64,000 bases of DNA from Ascoidea asiatica (lineage: Eukaryota > Ascomycota > Saccharomycetes > Ascoideales > Ascoideaceae). This document shows positions 22,255-31,732 of this stretch, piece by piece. The DNA is taken from contig BCKQ01000001.1 of NCBI GenBank assembly GCA_001600695.1, forward strand, positions 1,330,722-1,394,721. Reading direction: 5' to 3'. Both the position numbers and the translations under genes were made by a program. The notes under the pieces were generated by a model that searched no databases, was not told where the DNA came from, and saw nothing but the letters and a program-made list of their open reading frames with translations. Position 1 is the first letter of the stretch, and the number at the start of each line of letters is the position of its first letter.

Positions 22255-23865
22255 TTAGTCTAGAATTAAACAACTTTCGTCTAAAATTTTATCCATATCA
22301 ATATTATTTTCTTTCACCCATTCGCCAATATTTCCTTTCATAATAGTTATAGTACTTGTTAATTTTGTACTTAAGTTTTTCTCATTTTCATTATTACTAT
22401 TTTCTGATTTTCTTTCAGAAATTTTAGAATAATTTTTAACTAGGCAATTCATAAACTCTAATGTTATTAATATATCATCACTCCTAAAGCCTGTAAATCT
22501 TGATATCTCATTTATTGATATATCTTCAACGTTAGAAAACCTTCCAGTTAAAAATTCCCTGGCTAATACGCTTGACCAATATTTTATGTAACCGATTTTA
22601 CCGAATGAACTTAATGGATGTTCAGGTCCGCTAATAATCCCTTGAAATTTGGATAATGCATATGAAAAAGAAATAAGCAAAGTGCCTAATTTTTTTCTTT
22701 GATATAGTGGAAAGACACAAATACAAGCTAAATTATTTTCATCCCACGATATGAGCTCTTTGGAAAAAAATCCCATTGGTCGCCATTTTCCATCTTGCAA
22801 TTTTGAATAAACAACATAGAACTCAAATTGTTCAACATGGAAAAAAATTGATTTAGTATCTAAAAATAATTTTCCAAATAAGCAAAGACATTGGCAAAAC
22901 AAAGGATATTTGGAACCTCTTACTTTTCGTATAACACAGTTTCTCTTATCATCTTTATACTTAATTTTCCCAGGTAAATTTTTTTGAAAAGTACATATTT
23001 CTCTGTGCTTTGATAGAAATTCTTCGTTATTTGTATACTTAAAGCAATAATCGCATACATATAAAGTATCAAGCCAATAACTAATATCATTTGCATTTTG
23101 TTTTGTATTTTTATAATCGCCAGCACTTCCATTAGCACCATTTTCAATTAAATTTTCTTTATGTTTAGTACAACTATTTTCATCCATTGGGTCTTGGATA
23201 TCAATCAGTTCATCTACAGATTTGTTAATCTGAACCATACCGCCAATTTCACCACCTGAAGCATTTTGCAATTTTTTATCTACAATTTTGTTTTCAATAG
23301 CCGCGTCATCTTTTTCATTATTTTCTTTTGCAATGGACTTATTTTCTAAAACAGAATCATTTAATTTTTTATCATCTTTGCTATTTTCATTATTTTCATC
23401 AACAACCAATTTATTGCTTTTATCAATTTTTTCTTGATTACTTCCATCATCAGTAGCCTCAAGTCTTTTATTTGCAATCGCTGGAAGTGCTTTCAGCCCA
23501 TTTCTTCTTAGATACTTTTTGATTTTCTTTTTACTTTTACTTCTATTCCGCGTATTCTTTGTGTTTTTAGGAATCTGAAGCTTATTATCTGATTGAGCAG
23601 AGTGTAATCTATTTTCACCAATATCACTACTATTTTGATTACTCCCAAAAGCATTACAATTTCCATTATTCTGCTTTACTAGCTCGTATCTATAAACATA
23701 ATCATATCCAAGAGTTTTTTTGTCTTTACCAAAGTACATTGAACAACCATACCATGTATCAAACTGATTGTCACCAAAAACCACACTTCTTATATTTCGA
23801 TGCTGTAAAACCCCATATAAATCTTCTTCTTCTTCTTCCTCACTCTCCCGCTCCCGTTTAACCAT
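22255..23865 (-). CDS. SAS2: MYST histone acetyltransferase Sas2
   Basis: Sas2 is the catalytic subunit of the SAS complex and acetylates histone H4 Lys16, opposing silencing spread. The ATG at 23865 gives 536 residues (MVKRERESEE...). Residues 15-60 (LYGVLQHRNIR, DTWYG) match the Sas2 N-terminal block. A C2HC zinc finger begins at Cys271 in LYVCDYCFKYT. The MYST core runs about 295-470: LACICVFPLYQRKKLG with the Cys of LAC at 381, and GPEHPLS with the catalytic Glu415. A 170-residue Lys/Asn-rich insert (about 65-260) splits the N-terminal block from the finger, explaining the larger size than S. cerevisiae Sas2 (338). It is divergent from ECM16, the same neighbour as in S. cerevisiae. Confidence 0.95.
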   Translation of the reverse strand: MVKRERESEEEEEEDLYGVLQHRNIRSVVFGDNQFDTWYGCSMYFGKDKKTLGYDYVYRYELVKQNNGNCNAFGSNQNSSDIGENRLHSAQSDNKLQIPKNTKNTRNRSKSKKKIKKYLRRNGLKALPAIANKRLEATDDGSNQEKIDKSNKLVVDENNENSKDDKKLNDSVLENKSIAKENNEKDDAAIENKIVDKKLQNASGGEIGGMVQINKSVDELIDIQDPMDENSCTKHKENLIENGANGSAGDYKNTKQNANDISYWLDTLYVCDYCFKYTNNEEFLSKHREICTFQKNLPGKIKYKDDKRNCVIRKVRGSKYPLFCQCLCLFGKLFLDTKSIFFHVEQFEFYVVYSKLQDGKWRPMGFFSKELISWDENNLACICVFPLYQRKKLGTLLISFSYALSKFQGIISGPEHPLSSFGKIGYIKYWSSVLAREFLTGRFSNVEDISINEISRFTGFRSDDILITLEFMNCLVKNYSKISERKSENSNNENEKNLSTKLTSTITIMKGNIGEWVKENNIDMDKILDESCLILD

Positions 23866-24255
23866 TGTAAAAAAAAATATCAATTAGAAGTAATTATTTT
23901 TATATCATTATTATTTTTTGCATTTCGGTGTCTAGGCTACTACCAAAACTTGAATTAAATGGTGTCTTATTATGAATTTTTGCTTTAAATAAAGCGTTTG
24001 ATAATGTTTATAGCTTTTTTACCGGTTAACAATATTGACATTTGCAAATGTCATCTGAAGTGATTGAATGCATTAAAAAAAACAGACCCGCATCACTGGC
24101 TTTCAACGAATTTTTTTATTTTTCAGTTTAAAATCTATAAAATTTATTTTTAAATTTTGTTGACTTGAAATATTTCAATTTCAATTTTTGTATACTTGAT
24201 TAATTATAAAATTAAAATATATTTCAAAGCAATATAATTAAATCATAAATCAATT
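23866..24255. promoter_or_regulatory. Bidirectional SAS2/ECM16 promoter
   Basis: A 390-bp spacer between divergent start codons. It includes TTGAAATATTTCAA, a 14-bp perfect palindrome near 24165-24180, and AT-rich stretches on both sides. No PAC box (GCGATGAG) was found. Confidence 0.5.
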
Positions 24256-27200
24256 ATGGGTAAAAAGGAAAACAAAAGAAAAGTTTCTGATATCCACATT
24301 GAGACTCAGACTACAGAAATTTTAAAGAAGCAACAAACAGAATCTTTATTACCTAAAAGTAAAAAATTAACCAAGAAATTAAGAAAACAGGTTAGAGAAG
24401 ATATTAAAAAGCAAAAGATAAGCTCTAAAAAAAAAAAAAGATTTGCAAAATATGTGGAGCATCAATTACATAGAGAAGAATCTAAAAAAGTTTTAAGTAA
24501 ATTGGTAGATCAACAAAATGAACTCCAAAAATTACAGGAACAGCATAAAAAATCAAATCAACTAGAGGAGACGCTACCCGAAAATATTGAAGAACCTAAA
24601 GAAAGTAGATCCAGACGTAGGCGATTGAAGAAGAAATCGTTAAATCTTGAAGAGGAACCAGGCAACGAATTTGAAGATAATTCTTCATTTATTGATTTTA
24701 GACCCCCCAAAGGTGGGTTTTCATTTCAGAATTTAGAAAAAGTGCAAAAAAGTTCAAAACCTAAAATCACATGGAGAGAACGTCTTGAGTCAGGAGGAAT
24801 AAAATCGAAAAGTAATTCACTTTCCAAAGATATTTTATCTGGGCAAAATTTGAAGGGTAAAAGGCAAAAGAGTATAGAAGAAGAAGAAGAAGATATTGAT
24901 GATGATACTTATAATGTTGACGATGACGATGACGATAGTGATAGTGATAGTGATGATGAAGAAGATAGTGATTGTGATGAAATGCTGAATATTGACAGGA
25001 AAGATAAAAAACAACTAAAAGTAGATTTAAAGTTGGAATCAGAATCGGAATTGAGTTCAAGTAGTGATAATAGTGATAGTGAAAATGAGATGCAAGAAGA
25101 TGATGATGAATCCAAAAAAAAAGAAATTTCAATCAATAAGAAAAAAACGCAGTTCAAAGAGTTTATTGAATCTGTTACAGGACCCAAAACTTCGAATATT
25201 GAACAATTACCTGCTGTAACGGCAGAAAAAGTTGAGAATTTGACTCACAACGATCCCAAGCTTGACTTCTCTGATGATGAAAAGGATATTAAACCCGAAT
25301 CAGAACCTGAAACTGCTAAATTTCAAAAGAAAAAATTTATAACAGTGGAAAGAAATCCAGACATACAAGAAATAAGAGAGAGCTTACCAGTATATGAAAT
25401 TGAAATGGAAATAATGGATAAAATCAATAAAAGTGATTGTGTTGTACTTTCTGGCTCAACAGGTTCGGGTAAAACAACACAACTTCCTCAGTTTTTGTAT
25501 GAAAGTGGTTATGGAATGAAAGCCATGATAGGTATCACCCAGCCTAGGAGGGTTGCCACAATATCAATGTCTAATAGAGTTGCAGAGGAATTAGGGAAAC
25601 AGCATGGAAAACATGTTGGTTACCAGATAAGATTTGACTCGAAAGTTTCCAATTTGACAAAAATCAAATTTATGACAGATGGTGTTCTTTTAAGAGAAAT
25701 GATGAAAGATTTTTTACTTACCAAATATTCAGTCATAGTTATTGACGAAGCTCATGAAAGAAATATAAATACTGATATTTTAATTGGAATGCTTAGTAGG
25801 GTTATAAAGCTAAGAAGAAAAAAATATTTGTCTGATCCTGTCAACTTTTTTCCTTTGAAATTAATTATCATGTCAGCTACCCTTAGAGTTTCGGATTTTA
25901 CTGAAAATAGAAAATTGTTCAAATTGCCTCCTCCAACTATAAACGTGGATTCCAGAACATTTCCTGTAGCCATTCATTTTAATAAAAGAACGGCATTCAA
26001 CTATATTGATGAAACATTTAGAAAAGTATGTAAAATTCATCGAAAACTTCCAAAGGGAGGAATTTTAGTTTTTATGACCGGACAGCAAGAAATAAGAGAA
26101 TTGGTTAAAAGATTGAAAAAAGAATTCTCTGAAAAAAGTGAAAAAAAAAAATTAACAGCAAAACATACAGTAGAAGTTGAACCAGAGGTTCGAGTAAGTG
26201 CAAAATATGCTGACACTGAAATCGAAGAAGTTGATTTTGGGGTTTCAAATAATTATCTTAAAGTTTTAGAAATTGAAACAGGTGATGACTATAATGAATC
26301 CGACTCTGAAAGCGAAGAAGAGGGGTTTGAAGAAACGTTGGATGATGATCAGACCAATAACGATCCCCTTTGTGTCCTACCTTTATATTCACTTCTTCCT
26401 GCCTCAGAACAAATGAAAGTATTTCAAGCTCCTCCGGATGGTACGAGATTATGTATAGTCGCTACAAATATTGCAGAAACTTCGATTACAATTCCTAATA
26501 TAAAATATGTTGTAGATTGTGGGAGAGAAAAACAGCTTAATTATAATGAAGAAACTGATGTTATTAGTTATGATGTTGGTTTCATAAGTAAAGCCAGTTG
26601 CGAACAAAGATCTGGAAGAGCAGGTCGTACAGGTCCTGGTCATTGCTATAGATTATATTCTTCAGCTTTATATGAAAATGAATTTGAGAAATTTTCAAAG
26701 CCTGAAATCTTGCGAATTCCAGTTGTGAGTACAATTCTTCAAATGAAAAGTATGGGAATTGATAATATTTTGAATTTTCCTTTTCCCACACCAATTTCTC
26801 ATACTTCTCTATTCAAGGCGGAAAACTTGCTAAAATATCTTGGTGCAATTGATAAAAAAAATGGCATGATAACAAGTCTAGGAAAGCAAATAAGTTTATT
26901 TCCACTTAGTCCACGTTTTGCAAAGATGCTTATCTTGTCTAATCAATTAAACTGCATGCCTTATATTGTTGCAATTGCTAGTGGTTTAACAACAGGAAAC
27001 CCTTTTTTGAGCGAAGTTGAGTTGGGAATTCATCAAGAAAGAGAGGAAAAGACTGATGATACAACAAATAGAGATGACTATGACGAAGACACAAAAAGAA
27101 AACCTCAAAGTATAGATAACAATTCATTTAATCAGGGAAACATAAATAAAATTAGATCTGAATATCATAAATCCATGAGAATATTTTCTAAATGGGACAA

Positions 27201-27984
27201 AAACTCCGATGTTTTCAAGCTTCTTTCCGCAATTTGTGCAAGTGATCATATTCAAAAATCAAAAAAATCTGGCTTTTACAAAAAGCATTTTTTAAGGGAA
27301 AAAACTATGGAAGAAATAGCAAAATTAAGATCGCAATTGCTCTATATTGTCAAATCTTTAACTTTAAAAGAAGATATAGCTGTTCGCGTGGATTTATCAC
27401 CAGACTCCAAGGAATTAAAATTGCCCCCTCCTTCTGAAAAACAAATAATGGCTATGAAGCAAATGATAACCTCTGGTTTTGTTGACCAAATAAGTGTTAG
27501 AGCTGACTTGGTTTCTACTGAAGTTAAATTCAGTAATAAAACAAATATCATGAATATTCCCTATAAGACTTTGTTTTCTACCAAATTTGACGAAGATGAT
27601 AATCCATATGTTTATATCCATCCCTCAAGTATTATAATGAATTGTGGGCGGATGCCTCCCTCATATATTGTTTATCAGTCAATTAATTTGTCTTCATCAT
27701 CTTCGGAGAATGAAATGTCACAAAGAAAAAAAAGATTACGAGCTTTGTGTGATATATCTCCTAAGGCTCTAACCAATATTGCAAAAAGTAGTAGTTTAAT
27801 TACTTACTCAAAACCTTTAGGTCCACCTTATGAGCCAAAATTATTAGATGGTAACGTAAATAAGCGAACTTGTTATGTTATACCAAGATTTGGTGCCGAT
27901 ATTGGAAGTGGTGGAGTTGGCTGGGATCTCCCCGTTATAAAAGTAATTCAAGAACGAATCAATGGTCAATGGGCAATAGTCTAG
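24256..27984 (+). CDS. ECM16: DEAH-box RNA helicase Ecm16 (Dhr1)
   Basis: A nucleolar ATP-dependent helicase of the small-subunit processome that releases U3 snoRNA from 18S pre-rRNA. 1242 residues (S. cerevisiae 1267). The N-terminal 370 residues are Lys/Glu/Asp-rich with acidic runs. The helicase core follows: Walker A GSTGSGKTTQ near 400, DEAH at 497-500, SAT near 537, an acidic insertion of about 100 residues in RecA2, then QRSGRAGRTGPG near 780. HA2 and OB-fold regions follow to the end. Start is ATG 24256 (MGKKENKRK). The frame has no gaps. It pairs divergently with SAS2. Confidence 0.97.
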   Translation: MGKKENKRKVSDIHIETQTTEILKKQQTESLLPKSKKLTKKLRKQVREDIKKQKISSKKKKRFAKYVEHQLHREESKKVLSKLVDQQNELQKLQEQHKKSNQLEETLPENIEEPKESRSRRRRLKKKSLNLEEEPGNEFEDNSSFIDFRPPKGGFSFQNLEKVQKSSKPKITWRERLESGGIKSKSNSLSKDILSGQNLKGKRQKSIEEEEEDIDDDTYNVDDDDDDSDSDSDDEEDSDCDEMLNIDRKDKKQLKVDLKLESESELSSSSDNSDSENEMQEDDDESKKKEISINKKKTQFKEFIESVTGPKTSNIEQLPAVTAEKVENLTHNDPKLDFSDDEKDIKPESEPETAKFQKKKFITVERNPDIQEIRESLPVYEIEMEIMDKINKSDCVVLSGSTGSGKTTQLPQFLYESGYGMKAMIGITQPRRVATISMSNRVAEELGKQHGKHVGYQIRFDSKVSNLTKIKFMTDGVLLREMMKDFLLTKYSVIVIDEAHERNINTDILIGMLSRVIKLRRKKYLSDPVNFFPLKLIIMSATLRVSDFTENRKLFKLPPPTINVDSRTFPVAIHFNKRTAFNYIDETFRKVCKIHRKLPKGGILVFMTGQQEIRELVKRLKKEFSEKSEKKKLTAKHTVEVEPEVRVSAKYADTEIEEVDFGVSNNYLKVLEIETGDDYNESDSESEEEGFEETLDDDQTNNDPLCVLPLYSLLPASEQMKVFQAPPDGTRLCIVATNIAETSITIPNIKYVVDCGREKQLNYNEETDVISYDVGFISKASCEQRSGRAGRTGPGHCYRLYSSALYENEFEKFSKPEILRIPVVSTILQMKSMGIDNILNFPFPTPISHTSLFKAENLLKYLGAIDKKNGMITSLGKQISLFPLSPRFAKMLILSNQLNCMPYIVAIASGLTTGNPFLSEVELGIHQEREEKTDDTTNRDDYDEDTKRKPQSIDNNSFNQGNINKIRSEYHKSMRIFSKWDKNSDVFKLLSAICASDHIQKSKKSGFYKKHFLREKTMEEIAKLRSQLLYIVKSLTLKEDIAVRVDLSPDSKELKLPPPSEKQIMAMKQMITSGFVDQISVRADLVSTEVKFSNKTNIMNIPYKTLFSTKFDEDDNPYVYIHPSSIIMNCGRMPPSYIVYQSINLSSSSSENEMSQRKKRLRALCDISPKALTNIAKSSSLITYSKPLGPPYEPKLLDGNVNKRTCYVIPRFGADIGSGGVGWDLPVIKVIQERINGQWAIV

Positions 27985-28544
27985 ACCTCAAAAGCGAATT
28001 TTTCCTCTCTGCATTCACATTTTTTTCTATTGCATGAAAACAAAATTTATTCTCAAATCAATATGAGCTCATTGTATTTTTAAATTCGAAATTTTTTGCA
28101 AATTTATAACCTAATAAATAATTTTCAGCTCAGAAAGCTAAATATGCTTTTGTAAAAACTGCTCAAACGTTAAAGCGAAGTTCTAAAATTTACTAGCCTA
28201 ATGAAAATAGCATGCAAAACCTTAAAAAACCTTAAATCAGGGCTAGGCTTTTATAAAAGCCCTATATACTTTCACGTTACTTATGACTTAAGTTCATAAC
28301 CATTTTCAGATTTGTGAGCCCGTGTGCATTCTGAAATTCAAAATTTTATAAGATTAAGAACTCGGATGGAAAAATATCCGTGAATATTCCGCATAACGGC
28401 TGCCCTGTATATTATTTGCTGGTTCAGTCGTAACAATTACTTTCCAATAAGAGAATTTGGAGAAGCAAAATAAGAATAAATTAAATATTAATAATATTGA
28501 AATTTTCAGTAACATTCAATAAATTAAGGCAAAATATAATAAAG
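27985..28544. promoter_or_regulatory. RPL42 promoter region
   Basis: A 560-bp spacer downstream of ECM16. It holds a 16-bp perfect palindrome enclosing a TATA-like element (28246-28261), flanked by AGGGCT and AGCCCT in inverted orientation, which resemble Tbf1-type half sites. No gene is seen. Confidence 0.5.
28246..28261. promoter_or_regulatory. Palindromic TATA-like element upstream of RPL42
   Basis: GGCTTTTATAAAAGCC is self-complementary and contains TATAAAA. It is 284 bp before the RPL42 ATG; the distance allows a core promoter role with a long leader. Confidence 0.5.
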
Positions 28545-29385
28545 ATGGGTATGTTAAATCTCAATAAGTAGATTAAATCAAAATAGCAAAATTATAAAAG
28601 GTTGAACTCTTAATAAATACATAGGTCAGAAACCAGATTTTTAAAACATAGAAATTGTTTTCAAAAAACCATAGTTCATAAATTCCAAAAAGTTCCAGAA
28701 AGTTATCTTAAATGATTTGTCAAAGCTTAGAATTTTGAATTAAATATCAATAACCATGAAACTAGATAATATCCTTTATCAAAGAATGTTTGTATAGTTG
28801 GATTTATAATTTAAACTTAACTCAAATGAAATATTCTAATTATGAATTCCTCAATAACAGTCAGCAAAACCCAGATATGGAGTTCTGCAAATTTTCCAAT
28901 ATTAACCTTAACGAAGTTCTGACAAAAAGTTTCAATTAAAGTGATTGTAAATTTTTTAAGTAATTGTATATGCTTTATAAAATTAAAATCCAGCTATTTT
29001 CCATTTTTTTTTACTTCTTCTCTTATTTCTGGGATCTTTCGAATTACTAATATTTTCTTTTATTTCAGTTAACGTTCCAAAAACAAGAAAAACCTATTGT
29101 AAAGGTAAAAATTGCAAAAAACACACCCAGCATAAAGTTACTCAATATAAAGCTGGTAAAGCCTCATTATTTGCTCAAGGTAAACGTCGTTATGACCGTA
29201 AACAATCTGGTTTCGGTGGTCAAACTAAACCTGTTTTCCACAAAAAAGCTAAAACAACAAAAAAAATTGTTTTACGTTTAGAATGTGTTGTTTGCAAAAC
29301 CAAAGCTCAACTTGCTATTAAACGTTGTAAACATTTCGAATTAGGTGGTGATAAAAAACAAAAGGGTCAAGCTTTACAATTTTAG
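28545..29385 (+). CDS. RPL42: 60S ribosomal protein eL42; one intron
   Basis: A ribosomal protein of the 60S E site. Exon 1 is only 4 nt (28545-28548, ATG G), the intron 28549-29068, exon 2 29069-29385, giving 106 residues, the same as yeast eL42. It begins [12 protein letters not shown] and ends [10 protein letters not shown]. Four zinc-binding cysteines are visible: CKGKNC near residues 12-17 and CVVC near 74-77. Residue 56 is Pro, the form associated with cycloheximide sensitivity in yeasts; Gln56 gives resistance (known from other yeasts, not tested here). Codon use is less AT extreme than neighbours, as expected for a highly expressed gene. Confidence 0.98.
28549..29068 (+). other. Intron of RPL42
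   Basis: A 520-nt intron: donor GTATGT (28549-28554), branch TACTAAT (29045-29051), acceptor CAG ending at 29068. The position after the start codon matches the intron of S. cerevisiae RPL42 genes. Confidence 0.96.
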
Positions 29386-29573
29386 ATGTAATTGTATCTA
29401 ATTTATCAAGTCTAAAGGTGTTATACTTAAATTGTAATGTTATATCTATGTTTTAATACTTAATTGATCATAATCTGTAGAATTTTTGCTTAAAAAAATT
29501 AAAAAACTAACTATTTATTGGGTTTGGTTAAACAAAAAATTATTTGAAATGTTATTTATTATTGTAATGCAAC

Positions 29574-30905
29574 TTATATTACAGCTAAAGTGTAAGTTAA
29601 AATGCAGGAACAAAAAGTTGTAATCAAGATGAAATATATTGAATTGTATTGTCTTTCGATTACTCTTAATGATCCATTTTGACTTGAAGTCTGTCCTAGA
29701 GTGTCAATATTTGCAATAAATTCAGTTCTAATAATATCTGCATATTTTGTAAATGGCGACTCTGAAGTTGATTTTTCTGAGTCTATATTAGATGCGTTGA
29801 AACTATGGTGAGTTACTTCCCTATCTTTTCCATCCAAAATATCTTTAATAATACTTGCATATGAGGAATTTTGAATATCTTTATTTTTGAAACTATCAGT
29901 AGCTTCCCAAAGCATTATTCCGCCAAAATTATTTGAATTACGTGCAATTGTTATTTTTTCCTCTAGGATCTCTAAATCTGAAATATATCCTGAACGAGCT
30001 GAATCTTTAGAAGCAGGTAGACCAACAAATAATTTGATATCTTTATTAGGCGAAACTTCTTCAGCATAATTTACCCATGTATCCCAATTAAACTTTTCTC
30101 CATCTGCATTACAATTCTCTTCATTATTATAAAATTGAATAAACAGATAATCTAACTCGGCTTGTTCTAACAACTCTGAAAGTCCATCATTAGGATAAGG
30201 ACATTGAGGAGCTGCGGTTAAATAAAATTCTTTGTCACTTTTAGCAAATTTTTTTCTCAAGTCTTTGGCCAATCTTGCATATCCAGTTGGATCATCACTT
30301 TCAATATCAAAATCGAATCCATTAAGAGTTGCATTTCCAAATGGCCTATCAAGAAAATCAGGGTTTTCTTCTACAGGGCCAAACATTTTCCACAAGGTGT
30401 CTGCAAATTTTGTTGCTTCTTTGTCATTTTTGAATCCATAATCTCCCGACTCTCCACCAAGGGATAAAAGGACAGGCTTTTTATAGACATCTTGGCAAAT
30501 TTGAATATCATTTGCTATGTTTTTTTTGAGAACTTCTGAATCCTTATATTTTGAAGAAAATTCGGAAGAAGATATTAAAATTTTTGGAACTAAATCAATA
30601 TTAGGAAAACATTTCATGAATGCCAATAAAACAATATCAACTTCATCTCTTGAACAAAATTTTGCTAATGATTGATCGAATTCATCACTTTTACTTTTTT
30701 TTTGATAAGCGCTTGAATGCTGACCCCAATAAACAGCTACTTTATTTGTAATATCGTTTCTAGATGAATTATCTTTATCGTTACTTCGCTTGAAAACCAT
30801 ATGTTCATTATTTGATGGTGGTATACCAGATATACTGCAATAGCCAAAGTAGCTTAAAAGCCCGAATATCAAAATTGCTTTAAAAAAAAAATTATACCCC
30901 AGCAT
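29574..30905 (-). CDS. GH18 chitinase, class III (Cts/Cht-like), possibly GPI-anchored
   Basis: A secreted or cell-wall enzyme that cleaves chitin, as in cell separation. 443 residues. An N-terminal signal peptide covers about 1-25. A KR at about 39-40 (VFKRS) could be a Kex2-type site. The catalytic GH18 motif GFDFDIE has Asp198, Asp200 and Glu202. Other family blocks are AVYWGQ, LSLGGESGDYGF, TAAPQCPYP, FIQFYNNEENC and GGIMLWEA. After the domain (about 345) comes a short Ser-rich tail ending in a hydrophobic C-terminus (about 422-443), fitting a GPI signal or tail anchor. No chitin-binding domain or long Ser/Thr region is present, unlike S. cerevisiae Cts1. The ATG at 30905 is used. Confidence 0.93.
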   Translation of the reverse strand: MLGYNFFFKAILIFGLLSYFGYCSISGIPPSNNEHMVFKRSNDKDNSSRNDITNKVAVYWGQHSSAYQKKSKSDEFDQSLAKFCSRDEVDIVLLAFMKCFPNIDLVPKILISSSEFSSKYKDSEVLKKNIANDIQICQDVYKKPVLLSLGGESGDYGFKNDKEATKFADTLWKMFGPVEENPDFLDRPFGNATLNGFDFDIESDDPTGYARLAKDLRKKFAKSDKEFYLTAAPQCPYPNDGLSELLEQAELDYLFIQFYNNEENCNADGEKFNWDTWVNYAEEVSPNKDIKLFVGLPASKDSARSGYISDLEILEEKITIARNSNNFGGIMLWEATDSFKNKDIQNSSYASIIKDILDGKDREVTHHSFNASNIDSEKSTSESPFTKYADIIRTEFIANIDTLGQTSSQNGSLRVIERQYNSIYFILITTFCSCILTYTLAVI

Positions 30906-31424
30906 CTTTTAAAAATTAATTTCAAACAACTGATATTTTTATGGTGAAGAAAAAAATAAAATAATTTATAAATTTTTTAGTGACTAGGTTTTATATATAA
31001 AACGATTTTCAATATAGACATATTATAATTATGATAACTAAAATTGAGTCACTTTACTTCTAACTATATTGCTATCAATTATTCCATTTTAAAACTGTCT
31101 ATTTTCATTGATTATACTTTTATTTATTCTATTTTAATTCTATTTCAAATCGTGGTTGGATTTTTCTGAAAAAAAAAATACCCCAGTTAAATATTTTAAA
31201 ATGCTTCATTTGTTTATATATTTACAGTTTTATTAGAAATAATGTTCGATTGCTTATATTGCAAACAAAAGTCAAAGTCGAACAATACAAATAACATTTA
31301 TTAAGGTTTGCCTTGTTTTAATAGCAAGGTTTAGGAATACATTGGCATACATTAAAAATTGATCCTAGCTTTGAGCCTGTGATTTCTGTATACTATATAG
31401 GCTAATTTTATTTTCATAATGCAA
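30906..31424. promoter_or_regulatory. Chitinase promoter and tRNA-Val upstream region
   Basis: A 519-bp spacer between the divergent chitinase and tRNA genes. It is AT rich. TATATA-like motifs occur near 30990 (chitinase side) and 31395 (tRNA side). No other gene is seen. Confidence 0.45.
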
Positions 31425-31497
31425 GGTCCGTTGGTCAAGTGGTTACGACGCTTCGTTTACACCGAAGAGATCGCGAGTTCGAACCTCGCATGGATCA
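31425..31497 (+). tRNA. tRNA-Val(UAC)
   Basis: 73 nt that fold as a standard cloverleaf. The acceptor stem pairs 31425-31431 with 31490-31496 (two G-U pairs) and A31497 is the discriminator. The D stem is GTC/GAC. The anticodon stem is CTTCG/CGAAG with loop TTTACAC, giving anticodon TAC at 31458-31460. The T arm is GCGAG-TTCGAAC-CTCGC. There is no intron and CCA is not encoded, as in nuclear eukaryotic tRNAs. Confidence 0.97.
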
Positions 31498-31509
31498 TTT
31501 TCTTTTTTT
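31498..31509 (+). terminator. Pol III terminator of tRNA-Val
   Basis: TTTT directly after the discriminator base, then a C and a run of seven T on the non-template strand. Confidence 0.85.
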
Positions 31510-31602
31510 AAAGATGTCTGGATTTTTTTATAGAAGAAATATATTTAAAATCTCAGAATTCTTTACAGTTCAATAAAAAGAATTAATCATCATTAAAGAT
31601 GA

Positions 31603-31655
31603 TTTCTAATTGAAAAATGATTAAGCAAAGTCAAAGAAAACCTTTCAATTAGAAA
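31603..31655 (-). repeat. 13-bp inverted repeat in the FUR1 3' flank
   Basis: TTTCTAATTGAAA (31603-31615) and its exact reverse complement (31643-31655) flank a 27-nt loop. It lies 78 bp beyond the FUR1 stop, so a 3' UTR hairpin is possible. Confidence 0.65.
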
Positions 31656-31732
31656 ATTTTAAGTTTTATAAAATAAATAGCAGACTGACTATATTACCAT
31701 AGCTAGTTAAAAAGAGCTATCAATAAGGGAAT

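Noticed and set aside
24767-25187. Antisense His/Tyr- and Ser-rich frames opposite ECM16
   Set aside because: They are shadows of the acidic Asp/Ser codon runs of ECM16.
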